Assembly (NCBI GenBank): GCA_965223405.1
Contig: CBDCWO010000006.1
Location: 1,488,001 to 1,552,000 of the forward strand
From: CBDCWO01 sp965223405
Lineage (GTDB): Bacteria > Bacteroidota > Bacteroidia > Chitinophagales > Saprospiraceae
Reading direction: 5' to 3'
DNA length: 64,000 nt
Part shown: in pieces, positions 55,850 to 64,000 of the stretch
Position numbering within the stretch: position 1 is the stretch's first letter
Layout: the number at the start of each line of letters is the position of its first letter
The notes under the pieces: model-generated
What the model saw: only the letters and a program-made list of their open reading frames with translations
What the model was told of the DNA's origin: nothing
The model's database searches: none
Program-made: the position numbers and the translations under genes

Positions 55850-56144
55850 TATGCATTTACTTTATTCATATAAAAATACATAGAAGTCCGATTTTAAATG
55901 TTTCCATTCTTGCTTTTTTCAGCATTTGATACAGACATTTCGTATGCATTTACCTGACAGCATGCGGATTTCAAGTTATCAGACAATAACACCCTGGAAT
56001 AGAGTAAATGGCATCAATTTAGAATTTTAGCTTAATCATAGCTCTAGTAACGATCCTCAGTACCCTAATTGAATATTAAAGTTAACTAACCGACTGTATA
56101 TGAAAAGAATAGTTGAATCTGCCAAATAATGGGAACCGATAAAT
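55850..56144. other. Spacer between the AraC-type gene and tRNA-Leu
   Basis: About 295 bp without a gene. The decamer ATGCATTTAC occurs twice, near 55852 and 55944. Bases 56115-56125 form one arm of an inverted repeat that flanks the tRNA. Confidence 0.3.
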
Positions 56145-56174
56145 TAAAAAAGCCAAAGCAATACTTTGGCTTTT
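56145..56174 (-). terminator. Rho-independent terminator after tRNA-Leu
   Basis: On the minus strand the stem AAAAGCCAAAG/CTTTGGCTTTT (56148-56158 with 56164-56174, five-base loop) is followed by further T residues. It begins one base after the tRNA's 3' end. Confidence 0.8.
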
Positions 56175-56175
56175 G

Positions 56176-56257
56176 TGCGGGTGGAGGGACTCGAACCCCC
56201 ACGCCTCGCGGCACTAGATCCTAAGTCTAGCGCGTCTACCAATTCCGCCACACCCGC
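56176..56257 (-). tRNA. tRNA-Leu (anticodon UAG)
   Basis: The minus strand folds into a long-variable-arm tRNA of 82 nt. The acceptor GCGGGTG pairs with CACCCGC, discriminator A at 56176. The anticodon stem CTAGA/TCTAG encloses a seven-base loop with TAG, which reads CUN Leu codons. The T arm contains GGTTCGAGTCC. CCA is not encoded. Confidence 0.96.
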
Positions 56258-56620
56258 AAGTGGAATTTTATTGGCAGATTCCATCGTGTTTTACGCCGTC
56301 TGTTTAGTACAGAGCCCGCAAATATAAATCATTTTTCTTTTGTACGCTGCTTTATTTTTCCTTAAAGTATACTCTTCAATCATCCAATATCTGATTGGCT
56401 TGCTTTTAAGCCGTCGAAGTATTACTTTTGCGTCCGCCAAATTGGACTATAGCATAGAATTTGGTGAAATGGATTTAAATGATTCACCGAAACCACCATA
56501 TACTCATCAATGCATCAAAAGACAATTTGATATCAAATTCATGAAGAACAATTTAAGTTTATCGGTTCGGTTTCCCTCTTATTGTAAAAAACATAGATTA
56601 CCTAAAATTCATATTATTTT
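56258..56620. other. Spacer between tRNA-Leu and tig
   Basis: About 360 bp. It contains an inverted-repeat arm at 56271-56281 and the tig promoter at 56400-56430. An open frame of 94 codons across it has no protein-like features. Confidence 0.4.
56400..56430 (+). promoter_or_regulatory. Promoter for tig
   Basis: TTG at 56400-56402 and TACTTTTG at 56423-56430 are separated by 20 bases, the Bacteroidota -33/-7 pattern. Transcription from here would give tig a leader of about 180 nt. This is the best-formed promoter I found in the window. Confidence 0.6.
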
Positions 56621-58012
56621 ATGAAAGTAGATCGCAAAGAAATAGATCACTTGCACGAACACATCACGCTGCATATTGAGAATAAAGATTATCAAAGCGA
56701 ATTTGCCAAAGAACTGCGAACTTTTGCTCAAAAAAGTAATTTAAAAGGTTTTCGCAAGGGTAAAACTCCGTTAGGTTTTATTCGAAAAATGTACGGAAAA
56801 TCGATACTTGTCGATATCATCCAAAAGAAAATTGATCAGGGCATCAATGATTTTATCAAAGAAAATGAATTAAGTATTCTGGGGCAACCGCTTCCAATTG
56901 AAGACCAGGAAGCCATCAGTTTTGATCCCAAAGAATTGAAAGATTTCAAATTTTCATTTGAAATTGGTATCAGTCCGGATGTTCAAATTCCGGAATTTGA
57001 TGCTGACCAGAAGTTCACAAAATACAAGATCAAAGTGGATGACGAAATCGTCGATAAGGAATTTAAATTGCTAAGGCAAAAACAAGGTTTCCGGGAAGAT
57101 GTTGAGACTAAGATCCAGGAAGATGATATAATTGAAATTGAGGCTCAGGAATGGGAAGAAGATTCCATTAAAGAGAAAGGTTGGAATACCTATTTTTCCA
57201 CCCAGGTCACAGATCTTAATGACGAGATTAGAGAGCAGCTTTTAGACAAGGACATCAACCACCATTTTACTTTCAACATTTGGACCATTGAAAAGGAAAG
57301 AGATGAAGAATACGTTCGAAAGCATTTGTTAAATCTGGATGAGGATGAAGAAAAAGAAATTGGAGATTTATTCCAAGGAAAAATCGCAAAGATCAAAAGG
57401 CTAAGACTGGCAGAATTGAATGAAGAATTTTTCCAAATGGCTTTTCAAAATGATGAGGTAAATGATGAAGCATCCGCCAAGAAATTTATTGCAGATGCAA
57501 TTAGCAATGGATATCAAAAGCAAACAGAAGCATTATTGTTTTTGAATATTCAAGAGTACTTAATGGAAACAACACCCCTGCAGTTTCCGCAAGCATTTTT
57601 AAAAAAGTGGTTGAACCAAGAAAATAAAGTATCCGACAAAGATTTAAGCAAAGAATTTCCACCATTTATTAAGGGATTGTCCTGGAATCTGATTCGGAAT
57701 CAACTGATCAATAACTATGAAATTCAAATTACATCTGAGGAAATAAAAGAAGAATTTGCAAAACAAATAGCCTCTTATTTTGGTGGCATGCCAGGAAATC
57801 AGGCCATGATCGATAACATGGTCGAGAGGATGATGCAAAATCGCGAACAGGTTGAGAAAGTTTACGAAGATTTGTTGTTTGATAGGATTTACGATCATCT
57901 TGAAGCTAAAATCAGTTTTTCGGAAACCGAAATTACTTTAGATGAATTCAATACAATATTTGAAGCTGCCAGACAAAAAACTCAAACTCCAATTCTTGAA
58001 GAAGAAGAATAA
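56621..58012 (+). CDS. tig: Trigger factor (ribosome-bound chaperone/peptidyl-prolyl isomerase family)
   Basis: Binds ribosomal protein L23 at the exit tunnel and shields nascent chains. 463 residues. The ribosome-binding signature GFRKGK is at 43-48. The middle FKBP-like part is diverged, with extensive Glu/Asp/Lys content and no clear catalytic set. The C-terminal helical cradle runs from about 280 onward. It precedes clpP and clpX, the usual tig-clpP-clpX order. Confidence 0.9.
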   Translation: MKVDRKEIDHLHEHITLHIENKDYQSEFAKELRTFAQKSNLKGFRKGKTPLGFIRKMYGKSILVDIIQKKIDQGINDFIKENELSILGQPLPIEDQEAISFDPKELKDFKFSFEIGISPDVQIPEFDADQKFTKYKIKVDDEIVDKEFKLLRQKQGFREDVETKIQEDDIIEIEAQEWEEDSIKEKGWNTYFSTQVTDLNDEIREQLLDKDINHHFTFNIWTIEKERDEEYVRKHLLNLDEDEEKEIGDLFQGKIAKIKRLRLAELNEEFFQMAFQNDEVNDEASAKKFIADAISNGYQKQTEALLFLNIQEYLMETTPLQFPQAFLKKWLNQENKVSDKDLSKEFPPFIKGLSWNLIRNQLINNYEIQITSEEIKEEFAKQIASYFGGMPGNQAMIDNMVERMMQNREQVEKVYEDLLFDRIYDHLEAKISFSETEITLDEFNTIFEAARQKTQTPILEEEE

Positions 58013-58066
58013 TATAACAATTTGACCTTTTGAAGTGTTTTAATACCATACTAAAAACAATAGTCT

Positions 58067-58762
58067 ATGTTTCATCAAGATGAATTTAAAAAATATGCAA
58101 CCAAACATTTAGGCATGAGCCAGATGCATTTGGAGAAATATATGGATTCCAGTATACCGAATATACATGGATTCACCCCGCAAGTAATTGAAGAAAGACA
58201 GCTTAACGTTGTCGGTATGGACGTATTTTCACGTTTGATGATGGATCGAATTATATTTTTAGGTGTGCCTATTAATGATTATGTGGCCAATGTCATCCAG
58301 GCACAGCTCCTTTTTCTTGAGTCTGCAGATCCGAAGCGTGATATCAGCCTCTTTCTTAATAGTCCGGGAGGGTCTGTAATTGCCGGGATGGGGATATACG
58401 ATACCATGCAATACGTTTCACCCGATATTTCCACGATATGCACCGGGTTGGCTGCTTCGATGGGTGCCGTACTTCTTGCTGCGGGTACGGCTAAGAAAAG
58501 GTCTTGTCTCAAGCATAGTCGCGTAATGATTCATCAACCTTCCGGTGGCATGCAAGGACAATTTACGGATATGGAAATATCGTATAACCTGATTAAGACT
58601 ATGCGCAAAGAATTATACGACATTCTCGCTCTCCACACCGGACAATCGTTCAAAAAGATTGAAGAGGATTGTGATCGTGATAATTGGATGACTGCAGCCG
58701 AATCGAAAAAGTATGGCATAGTTGATGAAGTAGTAGACCGTACTTCATCACTTAATAAATAA
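58067..58762 (+). CDS. clpP: ATP-dependent Clp protease proteolytic subunit
   Basis: Serine peptidase that forms the chamber of the ClpXP protease. The catalytic Ser131 lies in GLAASMGA and His156 in VMIHQPSGG; the Asp lies in the EEDCDRD stretch. The N-terminal 40 residues before IEERQLN are longer than in E. coli and are usual for Bacteroidota. Length 231 residues. Sits 54 bases after tig and 105 bases before clpX. Confidence 0.96.
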   Translation: MFHQDEFKKYATKHLGMSQMHLEKYMDSSIPNIHGFTPQVIEERQLNVVGMDVFSRLMMDRIIFLGVPINDYVANVIQAQLLFLESADPKRDISLFLNSPGGSVIAGMGIYDTMQYVSPDISTICTGLAASMGAVLLAAGTAKKRSCLKHSRVMIHQPSGGMQGQFTDMEISYNLIKTMRKELYDILALHTGQSFKKIEEDCDRDNWMTAAESKKYGIVDEVVDRTSSLNK

Positions 58763-58841
58763 TGATGAATCAATCAAGAAAGTATTTATGGTATACCATC
58801 AAGGAGAAAAGTCAGGTAACCTGAATGCTATACTTTTCTTG

Positions 58842-58849
58842 TATATTTG
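58842..58849 (+). promoter_or_regulatory. Candidate -7 box for clpX
   Basis: TATATTTG fits TAnnTTTG and lies 18 bases before the clpX ATG. It would allow clpX to be expressed apart from tig-clpP. No ideally spaced -33 TTG. Confidence 0.42.
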
Positions 58850-58867
58850 TACCTAAAGATTTACGTT

Positions 58868-60109
58868 ATGAAAGGAAGCCCGGAGAATTATCGATGTTCT
58901 TTTTGCGGTAGAGATAAAAATGAAGCACTTATTTTAATAGCTGGTATCGATGGACACATTTGTGAAGTATGTGTTGAGCAAGCGAAAGATATTATTGAAG
59001 AAGAACTCAACTTCAATAAAAAGAAGTCTGCAAGCAATTACCGTTTACCAGATAAAATTACACCGAAACAAATTAAAGAACATTTGGATCAATATGTGAT
59101 TGGTCAAAATGAAGCTAAAAAATACCTCTCGGTTGCAGTCTATAACCATTACAAAAGATTAAAGCAGAACGCTGAAGTCTCTGACGTGGAGATAGAAAAA
59201 TCAAATATTCTTTTTGTAGGTCAAACCGGAACCGGTAAAACATTATTGGCCCGGACGATCGCCAAGTTTCTCAAAGTCCCCTTTGCTATCGTGGATGCTA
59301 CGGTGTTTACTGAAGCCGGATATGTTGGTGAAGATGTTGAAAGTATGCTTAGCAGACTATTACAGGCCTGTAATTACGACGTAGAGTCGTCCGAAAAAGG
59401 GATTGTTTATATTGATGAACTGGATAAAATTGCTAGAAAAAGTGACAATCCATCAATAACGCGTGATGTCTCCGGAGAAGGTGTTCAGCAAGCTTTATTG
59501 AAAATGTTAGAAGGTACTGAAGTAAATGTTCCTCCTCAAGGTGGAAGGAAGCATCCCGAACAAAAACTTATTACAATCAATACCCACAATATCCTCTTTA
59601 TCTGCGGTGGAGCTTTTGATGGAATTGAAAAAATTATTGCCCGAAGATTAAATACACAAGTAATTGGGTTCAATAAAGATGAAAGTGAGATAGTAGACCG
59701 GGAAAATCTTCTGCAATACGTAACTCACCAAGATCTAAAATCTTATGGATTAATTCCTGAATTAATCGGCAGAATGCCGGTACTGACCTATCTGGATCCT
59801 CTGGATAAGGATATCTTGAATCGTATCCTCACCGAGCCAAAAAATTCACTTATTAAGCAATACACCAAATTATTCGAACTGGAAGGAATCGAACTGGTAG
59901 TAGAACAGGAAGCCAAAGACTATATTGCAGAAAAAGCACTGGATTTTAAGTTAGGAGCTCGTGGTTTGCGCTCTATTTGTGAGGCTATTATGACGGATGC
60001 CATGTTTGAACTGCCATCGGATAAAAGTGTAAAAAAGTTGGTTATTGATCGCAATTATGCAGAACAGAAGTTGAATCGATCTAAACTTAATAAACTAAGA
60101 GCTGCATAG
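58868..60109 (+). CDS. clpX: ATP-dependent Clp protease ATP-binding subunit ClpX
   Basis: AAA+ unfoldase that feeds substrates to ClpP. The N-terminal zinc-binding domain has Cys10, 13, 32 and 35. Walker A is GQTGTGKT at 118-125; the pore loop GYVG lies in EAGYVGEDVE; Walker B is VYIDELDKI. The ATG at 58868 gives 413 residues; an in-frame TTG seven codons upstream is a weaker start. Together with tig and clpP it forms a protein quality-control block. Confidence 0.97.
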   Translation: MKGSPENYRCSFCGRDKNEALILIAGIDGHICEVCVEQAKDIIEEELNFNKKKSASNYRLPDKITPKQIKEHLDQYVIGQNEAKKYLSVAVYNHYKRLKQNAEVSDVEIEKSNILFVGQTGTGKTLLARTIAKFLKVPFAIVDATVFTEAGYVGEDVESMLSRLLQACNYDVESSEKGIVYIDELDKIARKSDNPSITRDVSGEGVQQALLKMLEGTEVNVPPQGGRKHPEQKLITINTHNILFICGGAFDGIEKIIARRLNTQVIGFNKDESEIVDRENLLQYVTHQDLKSYGLIPELIGRMPVLTYLDPLDKDILNRILTEPKNSLIKQYTKLFELEGIELVVEQEAKDYIAEKALDFKLGARGLRSICEAIMTDAMFELPSDKSVKKLVIDRNYAEQKLNRSKLNKLRAA

Positions 60110-60127
60110 GCTTAATCGCAAATAGAC

Positions 60128-61555
60128 TTATCGATAATCAAATCTTACCAGATTGAGCTTTAGCTGTCTTTGACTGGGAACAATAAATTCCGTTGATGAG
60201 ATTTGCAAGGCATCTCTAAATCTCATTTGGAGTCTTTGATACTCCGTATTGATTAGACTATTACGAAGCATTCTGCCATTTCCCTGTATAACATATTCGC
60301 TCACTGTATTTTCGCGACTTATTTCATCATTGTAAACCAACCGTACTTTGGAAGGATTTTTAAATAAAAAGTATGAAGAATAAATGGCCTCATCGTCGTG
60401 AGAGTATTGTTTCTTATGTAATACGGAGCTCCAATGGGTTTTCCCATCAGGATGAATGGAAAAAACCAATAAATCTTCAAAATGAAAATCACTTTGATAA
60501 TTATAACTGTTTAGGGTTCTTTCACCATAATAAGATCGTCTTGAAAACTCCTTCATTACTTCGCCGATCATCAACAAGCCACCATCTTTGCGCAAAATGA
60601 TGTCCCTGACCTGAGCATTTTCAATGCCTTTTTCTATTTGAACATTTTTGCCGTATATGTCTACTAGTAGATCTTCAGTAATTGATAAATGTTGAATCGG
60701 CTGGACCTGATCCTGTCCACAAAATCGAATAGTAAATACTCCAGAGGTTCTGACATAATTGTCTTCAGAGCAAAATCCAGCACCGACCAAACAGTCACTG
60801 GTGTTATCCACTATAAATTCGTGATTCAAACTGATATAACCAGGAAAAGATACTTCTTTGATTTGAACACTACCCATACCCGGTACAAAATGAAATATTC
60901 TGAATAAATGCTTGTCTTTTTTATTAATAAAGTTGTTCAGCTCCAGAACCGCAAACAAAGTTCCCTTGTTGCTGACATATACTCCTTTAAATTCTCGTCT
61001 GAAATTTAGATTTTCGAATAATAATTTTTTTGTATACAACAATTCCCGCTTGTTTACATCAACCACAAAAAGATCCATTTCTCTTTCCTTCTCACTGGTA
61101 TAAATAATGGCCTGGGAACGGTCTTCAGATACTTTAAGATTAAATTCCGGAGTCAGAAATTGGTCACGGAGCACTGAAATAACTTGGATCGAGTCGATCC
61201 GTTGAGCAAGCCCATCGAATTCTTGCAAACAAAGATATATATCCCCTTTGCGACGATAATTGTAAATTACGGCAAAGGAAGTATCCCCTCTTACGACCCC
61301 TATAAGCTCAGAACGACGATCGTCCAATTCAAATTCCTTCTCATTGCGCAAATTCATTTCTTCATCAAAAAATTGGACTTGCTGCTTCATTTGTCTATTT
61401 CGATACAACAGTATTCTATCGCCATAGCGGCCTAATAATTCGTACGAATAATCATTGCGCAAAGTGATTTCGTCTGAAATAAATATTCTTTGTCCAAATA
61501 TGGGCAGAGAAAATAGAACAAACAGTAGAATGGATATTAAAGAGAAATACTTCAT
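60128..61555 (-). CDS. Exported protein of unknown function
   Basis: About 475 residues with a signal peptide (MKYFSLISILLFVLFSLPIFGQ). The rest is rich in short beta strands with recurring blade-like units such as YELLGRYGDRILLYRNR, LYTKKLLFENLNF and DIILRKDGGLLMIGE, which suggests a propeller-like fold; I recognise no family and see no catalytic motif. The Met at 61555 is chosen because it starts the signal peptide; an ATG at 61633 would extend across the insertion-sequence boundary. It ends 18 bases from the clpX stop, convergently. Confidence 0.7.
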   Translation of the reverse strand: MKYFSLISILLFVLFSLPIFGQRIFISDEITLRNDYSYELLGRYGDRILLYRNRQMKQQVQFFDEEMNLRNEKEFELDDRRSELIGVVRGDTSFAVIYNYRRKGDIYLCLQEFDGLAQRIDSIQVISVLRDQFLTPEFNLKVSEDRSQAIIYTSEKEREMDLFVVDVNKRELLYTKKLLFENLNFRREFKGVYVSNKGTLFAVLELNNFINKKDKHLFRIFHFVPGMGSVQIKEVSFPGYISLNHEFIVDNTSDCLVGAGFCSEDNYVRTSGVFTIRFCGQDQVQPIQHLSITEDLLVDIYGKNVQIEKGIENAQVRDIILRKDGGLLMIGEVMKEFSRRSYYGERTLNSYNYQSDFHFEDLLVFSIHPDGKTHWSSVLHKKQYSHDDEAIYSSYFLFKNPSKVRLVYNDEISRENTVSEYVIQGNGRMLRNSLINTEYQRLQMRFRDALQISSTEFIVPSQRQLKLNLVRFDYR

Positions 61556-61617
61556 TACTAGGATAACGCTTAAAACAGGGAATAAGTTATAAAAATAATT
61601 TATTCCATGTGGATTCA

Positions 61618-61625
61618 AAATTTGC
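61618..61625. repeat. Target-site duplication, left copy
   Basis: AAATTTGC directly outside the left inverted repeat; repeated at 62919-62926. Confidence 0.85.
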
Positions 61626-61662
61626 GGGTGCATTTCAAAATGTCCCGATGTTTTACATTTAA

Positions 61663-62637
61663 TTAAGCTACGCGTCTTAAATAATCAGTAATTATATCCC
61701 AATGTCCGCTTTTGTTCAGAACTCTGAGGTTAATCATATTTTGAAGTCCTTCCATTGACCATCTTTGACCTGATAGTTTCATTCTTTTTTGTAGCACATT
61801 ACGATGGGCAGCTTCTATGGCTCCAGAGCCTATTAGCAATCCTTGTTCCAAGTAGGATGGATAGTCCATTTTTGACGCATTTCTTTGCAAATAGCCCATT
61901 AATTTACTTTTCGCTACTTTTTTTGCTTTTGTATTGCAATTCAATTGATCGATTCGTTCTATTAGGCTATCATAGCCTAATTCCTTTAGTAATGATCCGG
62001 TTTGTTGCATCCATTCTTTGAACTTATTCCTACCTTTGATACAAAGTTTGGCATATTTAGATATATTTTCCATTGCATGATAAAAGTCCAATATTTGAAG
62101 TGCTTCTGGGTATTCTGCCTTTACCCAATTCTGTATCCATATCGCACCATCATTTATATACACCAAACGTTTACCTAGCTTCGAGTAGTCATCCAATAAC
62201 GTCGATATCTTTAGTTCAAATTCTTTATGACAGCCTAAGTGAGCGACGTATTCACTGTCTCTAATCCACTGTCTATCTGTACCTTCTGGTAATATCGAGC
62301 TGCCTTTGAATACCCTGCCCAACTTCACCTCCTTCCATTTATCTTCTTTGGTAAACAACTGAGATCCGTCCACTTGACAATAAACTATATCTGTCGGACC
62401 AACATTGGGCTTGTCATACCGATCTTCTTCATCCACCCATTGCCTTGCTTGTTGACCCATCCCATCAGTTAGCCGATATATCGCCGTATCGTTCGTTTCT
62501 ATTTCTAACAATCTGTTAGCTACTGATGCTCCATCTTCATAACAACTATGCTGTCCGATGAATACCAACTTGCCCTCCAAATAAGGACTCACTTTTACCG
62601 ATTCAATTTGTTCAATATAAGAATGTGACTTGTTCAA
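61663..62637 (-). CDS. ISKra4-like transposase, main part (ORF B)
   Basis: About 324 residues. Candidate catalytic acidic residues are the Asp in YCQVDGSQL, the Asp in VYINDGAIW and the Glu in GSGAIEAAH. The segments ILDFYHAME and MKLSGQRWS are typical of ISKra4-type transposases. The only start is a TTG at 62637. The frame runs without a stop upstream into the preceding A-run, so it is probably translated as the second part of a fused protein and not on its own. Confidence 0.88.
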   Translation of the reverse strand: MNKSHSYIEQIESVKVSPYLEGKLVFIGQHSCYEDGASVANRLLEIETNDTAIYRLTDGMGQQARQWVDEEDRYDKPNVGPTDIVYCQVDGSQLFTKEDKWKEVKLGRVFKGSSILPEGTDRQWIRDSEYVAHLGCHKEFELKISTLLDDYSKLGKRLVYINDGAIWIQNWVKAEYPEALQILDFYHAMENISKYAKLCIKGRNKFKEWMQQTGSLLKELGYDSLIERIDQLNCNTKAKKVAKSKLMGYLQRNASKMDYPSYLEQGLLIGSGAIEAAHRNVLQKRMKLSGQRWSMEGLQNMINLRVLNKSGHWDIITDYLRRVA

Positions 62638-62638
62638 C

Positions 62639-62845
62639 TCAATTTTTCCAAAACCGCTTTGAATTCTCTTTTTTTTTTCGGTTTACAACAGGTTCACCAA
62701 GCGAACTTTCAAATAATTCCCGACCAAAGTCTTTCATCAAATACGTGAATTTCTCCTCGTAATCATAAAAACTCTCTGTGCCGTCTAGGTTCTCTACATC
62801 ATTCAACAGGCGGTCAAACTTTTTTTGTAATTTAACCCTGTCCAT
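62639..62845 (-). CDS. ISKra4-like transposase, N-terminal part (ORF A)
   Basis: 68 codons beginning MDRVKLQKKFDRLL and ending soon after a Lys-rich stretch encoded by ten consecutive A residues (T10 at 62669-62678 on the plus strand). A shift of +1 at this run, or loss of one A, joins it to ORF B and gives a 393-residue transposase. It is thus a fragment of the transposase, separated by programmed slippage or by a mutation. Confidence 0.7.
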   Translation of the reverse strand: MDRVKLQKKFDRLLNDVENLDGTESFYDYEEKFTYLMKDFGRELFESSLGEPVVNRKKKENSKRFWKN

Positions 62846-62918
62846 GATTTCTCTATTTTGGTTGTATAGCTAATTTAACACATATATTTCAATTTTCTGG
62901 ACATTTTGAAATGCACCC

Positions 62919-62926
62919 AAATTTGC
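62919..62926. repeat. Target-site duplication, right copy
   Basis: AAATTTGC directly outside the right inverted repeat; matches 61618-61625. Confidence 0.85.
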
Positions 62927-62953
62927 TAATGGCTATCAACCTGAAATACAAAT

Positions 62954-63421
62954 TTATGAAGAAAGCAAGTCTAACCAGGTTTTAAGTACTGCAAGAAGCA
63001 AATTGCGTGATTCCGGTAATATCTCTGAGTTATCTTCAGCATGAATAGCCTCATGAATGAATGTGAGGATATTTGGCTGTGTGGTGTCTTTCGCATAGGT
63101 CTCATAAACTTGGTCATAATCCTTGACCTCTTCAGCAATCTTCCAATTTTTCTCTTCTACCTTGATGATTTCTTCTGGATCAATTACTTGTCTTAATGAT
63201 TTGTCCTCGTAAATTATTTGATAGATTACCAAGGCAATAAATTGCAAATAAGATCTTTCATTTTCAGTAAATACCTTAAACTCATCCTGAAATAAATACG
63301 CCAAAAGATGTGGATTCCTAGTTACCAACTCATCTGCAACCCGCGGAAGATAATTGGTGTTGGCTTCCGCCAGATCAATGATGTGATCTATTGCTTCAAA
63401 GGAAATTTCCTTGATTTTCAT
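62954..63421 (-). CDS. Hypothetical protein
   Basis: A 155-residue soluble, mostly helical and acidic protein (for example NERSYLQFIALVIYQIIYED). I recognise no domain. Its start lies inside the 3' end of the aspartoacylase-like gene, overlapping by 26 bases, so translation is coupled and a shared task is likely. The insertion sequence lies 28 bases past its stop and leaves the gene intact. Confidence 0.65.
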   Translation of the reverse strand: MKIKEISFEAIDHIIDLAEANTNYLPRVADELVTRNPHLLAYLFQDEFKVFTENERSYLQFIALVIYQIIYEDKSLRQVIDPEEIIKVEEKNWKIAEEVKDYDQVYETYAKDTTQPNILTFIHEAIHAEDNSEILPESRNLLLAVLKTWLDLLSS

Positions 63422-64000
63422 TAATTATATCTTCAATGATAAAAAAACCATCCTCACCTTGTTTTTGATATAACGGGAGCAATACTCTCCCATTATATTT
63501 GGCGTGTATTTCACCCCTTTTGTCTCTGGCCAACAACTGGCCTTGTTTGACACTTTGAAAATTCCTGAAATTCGGGAGCATGGTGAAATGATCACTATTC
63601 GTTATACTATGGTGATACAATACTTCGGTCAATTTAGGTAATCCAGCAGCATGGTCCATCAATACTTTTAAATGTTGACTTTCCACATCACTGGGGTTGA
63701 CACAATGAATAGCCCGCATACAACAGGTAATGGCAGCGATGCATCGGTTTACGGAAAGAAGTTCATCGTGATGTCCCGCTTCGAATGAAATTGTACGTAC
63801 CGGCAATCCATATCGAGAACTATTAAAAAAATGCAAGACGGTACCCTTGAGATCATTAATCATACCTTTTACGACCGGGGCTGGCAAGTCCATAGCCAGG
63901 ATTGTACTGGGTTCATCATCAGCAACAATGCTGAATATTCCACCAAAAGAAGAGGTGGTGTGCAAATCCAAAAATACAATTTCGTCGGGTTGGTATTTAT
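63396..64000 (-). CDS. Succinylglutamate desuccinylase/aspartoacylase-family enzyme (partial, start outside window)
   Basis: The last 201 residues or so of a zinc hydrolase. The frame is open to the window edge. DLHTTSSFGG carries the second zinc-binding His of the family, and SFEAGHHDE the catalytic Glu. The N-terminal GxHGNE-type motif must lie outside. It differs clearly from the other family member at 48232-49215, so the two are not recent copies. It is followed with overlap by the 155-residue gene. Confidence 0.82.
   Translation of the reverse strand, partial: KYQPDEIVFLDLHTTSSFGGIFSIVADDEPSTILAMDLPAPVVKGMINDLKGTVLHFFNSSRYGLPVRTISFEAGHHDELLSVNRCIAAITCCMRAIHCVNPSDVESQHLKVLMDHAAGLPKLTEVLYHHSITNSDHFTMLPNFRNFQSVKQGQLLARDKRGEIHAKYNGRVLLPLYQKQGEDGFFIIEDIINENQGNFL

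Larger units (their letters stand above)
61626..62918 (-). mobile_element. ISKra4-like insertion sequence, 1293 bp
   Basis: Terminal inverted repeats of 20 bp are perfect: GGGTGCATTTCAAAATGTCC at 61626-61645 and its complement at 62899-62918. An 8-bp direct repeat flanks them. Inside are two minus-strand frames that together encode one transposase. The intact ends and target duplication indicate a recent insertion. Removing the element rebuilds a single continuous spacer between the exported-protein gene and the 155-residue gene. Confidence 0.93.

Noticed and set aside
56340..56624. Plus-strand frame of 94 codons before tig
   Set aside because: It spans the tig promoter, overlaps the tig start by four bases and has no recognisable domain.

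Overview
The window is a stretch of chromosome from a member of the Bacteroidota. The sequence is AT-rich and carries lineage markers: the gliding/type IX secretion protein SprA, the gliding lipoprotein GldB, a proline-rich TonB-type transducer, an RprX/RprY-like two-component pair, a TlpA/Omp28-type envelope redox cluster, and several -7 boxes of the Bacteroidota form TAnnTTTG. The citrate synthase is of the eukaryote-like type I form. A Saprospiraceae-like or Chitinophagales-like host is a guess; the phylum is secure. Most of the window is core genome. Accessory DNA is limited to one insertion sequence, one probable MITE-like element and some repeat-rich or decayed spacers.

Layout. 0-2.5 kb: 3' end of citrate synthase, gcvH, a VanZ-like protein and a TonB-like transducer, closed by a clear terminator, then about 600 bp without an intact gene. 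3-11.5 kb: TPR protein, acyl-CoA dehydrogenase, M50 site-2 protease, TatA, a 2OG-Fe(II) oxygenase, GldB with a divergent outer-membrane barrel, and NadC. 11.5-16 kb, minus strand: PyrD, a 300-bp inverted-repeat element, a Crp/Fnr regulator and DnaX. 16-20 kb: NadE, a glycosyltransferase, 5-formyl-THF cyclo-ligase, a repeat-rich spacer and RuvA. 20-30.5 kb: SprA, the RprX/RprY-like pair and a DinB-like protein. 30.5-33.7 kb: TlpA-like thioredoxin, an outer-membrane barrel and an Omp28-like lipoprotein. 33.8-38.8 kb: PheT, a ZapB-like coiled coil, ZapA and RNase Y. 39-44.3 kb: ATP synthase genes atpB-E-F-H-A-G, without atpD and atpC. 44.4-50 kb: beta-helix lipoprotein, a UMF1-type MFS protein, RimK, an aspartoacylase-like M14 enzyme and an exported methyltransferase-like lipoprotein. 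50-56 kb, minus strand: PurA, Fur, Rel, a helical-repeat protein, an AraC/GyrI regulator and tRNA-Leu(UAG). 56.6-60 kb: trigger factor, ClpP and ClpX. 60-64 kb, minus strand: an exported protein, a 1.29-kb ISKra4-like element with an 8-bp target duplication, a small hypothetical protein and a partial aspartoacylase-like enzyme.

Functional groupings. Tig, ClpP and ClpX form a folding/degradation block. ZapB-like, ZapA and RNase Y follow PheT. NadC and NadE both serve NAD synthesis. SprA and GldB belong to gliding/type IX secretion, and TatA to inner-membrane export. I found no CRISPR array, phage or obvious defence island. The best candidates for something under-described are the RimK/M14/exported-methyltransferase cluster, the TlpA-barrel-Omp28 cluster, the split IS transposase with a ten-base homopolymer, the 300-bp inverted-repeat element, and the alternative RNA stems between atpE and atpF.
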